A stretch of 42,810 nucleotides of DNA, from NCBI GenBank assembly GCA_934292805.1, contig CAKQXQ010000019.1, forward strand, positions 1 through 42,810, written 5' to 3'. The translations under genes and the position numbers were made by a program. Below, one piece after another: positions 42,517-42,810 of the stretch. Numbering within the stretch: position 1 is the first letter of the stretch; every line of letters begins with the position of its first letter. The stretch is from an uncultured Roseburia sp. GTDB lineage: Bacteria > Bacillota > Clostridia > Lachnospirales > Lachnospiraceae. Below the pieces are notes generated by a model, which worked only from the letters and a program-made list of their open reading frames with translations, was not told the origin of the DNA and ran no database searches.

Positions 42517-42810
42517 CTACTCCACCTGCACCTGGCACATTCTCATTGTTGCCAGTGCAGCCTCATGGCTTTCTGTAGTTACACCTGCACAACAGGAAGC
42601 GATGACTCTTACCGGAATCTCCGGAAGATATGCCTTAATTAAAATTGCATTGGAGACAACACAAATATCGGTGCAAAGTCCGACCAATGTAATGGTGATA
42701 TCTTCTTTCTCTGCGATTTTTGTAATCTCTTCCGCAAGAATTTTTGAACCGAACGTTGGCTTGTCGATCACTACTGCGTCTTTTAATGCAGTTTTCACTT
42801 TCTCATTGAT
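42517..42810 (-). CDS. Isochorismatase/nicotinamidase-family cysteine hydrolase (partial)
   Basis: This is the C-terminal 97 residues of a cysteine hydrolase, probably a nicotinamidase-like enzyme converting nicotinamide to nicotinate. The frame is open to the right edge (INEKVKTALK...), so the start is outside the window. The catalytic lysine-type region DKPTFGS and the catalytic cysteine loop LVGLCTDICVVSNA are visible, followed by VIASCCAGVTTESHEAAL. The substrate cannot be fixed without the N-terminal Asp and metal ligands. Confidence 0.85.
   Translation of the reverse strand: MNEKVKTALKDAVVIDKPTFGSKILAEEITKIAEKEDITITLVGLCTDICVVSNAILIKAYLPEIPVRVIASCCAGVTTESHEAALATMRMCQVQVE

Overview
The window looks like a chromosomal segment of a gut-type Lachnospiraceae (Clostridia, low-GC Gram-positive). 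This is inferred from AT-rich intergenic DNA, strong AGGAGG-type ribosome binding sites, a YesMN-controlled sugar ABC operon, AgrA/AgrC-like LytTR systems, glycoside hydrolases of family GH3 with permuted domains, and a Lachnospiraceae-style surface protein. No rRNA, tRNA, insertion sequence or CRISPR array was recognised.

Layout. 1-310: a leftward promoter and 5' leader that runs off the left edge. 310-4076: potassium uptake genes trkA-trkH, a SAM methyltransferase and a bidirectional terminator. 4102-8645: a large cell-surface protein divergent from the flavinyltransferase lipoprotein ApbE, sharing a control region. 8704-10400: an AbiE-type toxin/antitoxin operon with a promoter and inverted-repeat operator. 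10575-19771: a small membrane protein, a regulator with two HTH domains, a DUF2804 protein, CorA, an EamA exporter, an LCP cell-wall ligase and an unrecognised membrane protein, all leftward; a rightward structured small RNA candidate lies at 16606-16775. 19832-29027: a leftward seven-gene sugar system (membrane-anchored binding protein, AraC-type response regulator, sensor kinase, binding lipoprotein, ATPase, two permeases of YtfQRT-YjfF type) with RNA hairpins between cistrons. 29094-42400: two related modules side by side, each with a DUF4143 AAA ATPase, a GH3 glycosidase anchored in the membrane at both ends, and a LytTR response regulator plus GHKL sensor kinase. The right edge cuts an isochorismatase-family hydrolase.

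How the parts fit. The ABC operon probably senses and imports a sugar, perhaps a furanose: the anchored binding protein could report to the kinase, the regulator would drive expression, and hairpins before and after the binding-protein gene could set stoichiometry. In the two right-hand modules, both GH3 promoters carry direct repeats with an exact 21-bp period just upstream of the -35 position, the geometry expected for LytTR regulators. This suggests each two-component system controls its neighbouring membrane-tethered glycosidase. The two ATPase genes have their own repeat-rich promoters, and remnants of an extra ATPase copy remain between the modules, so the region grew by duplication and decay. 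The most novel-looking items are this doubled GH3/LytTR/ATPase module, the structured RNA at 16606-16775, and the hairpin that would hide the ribosome binding site of the sugar-binding lipoprotein.
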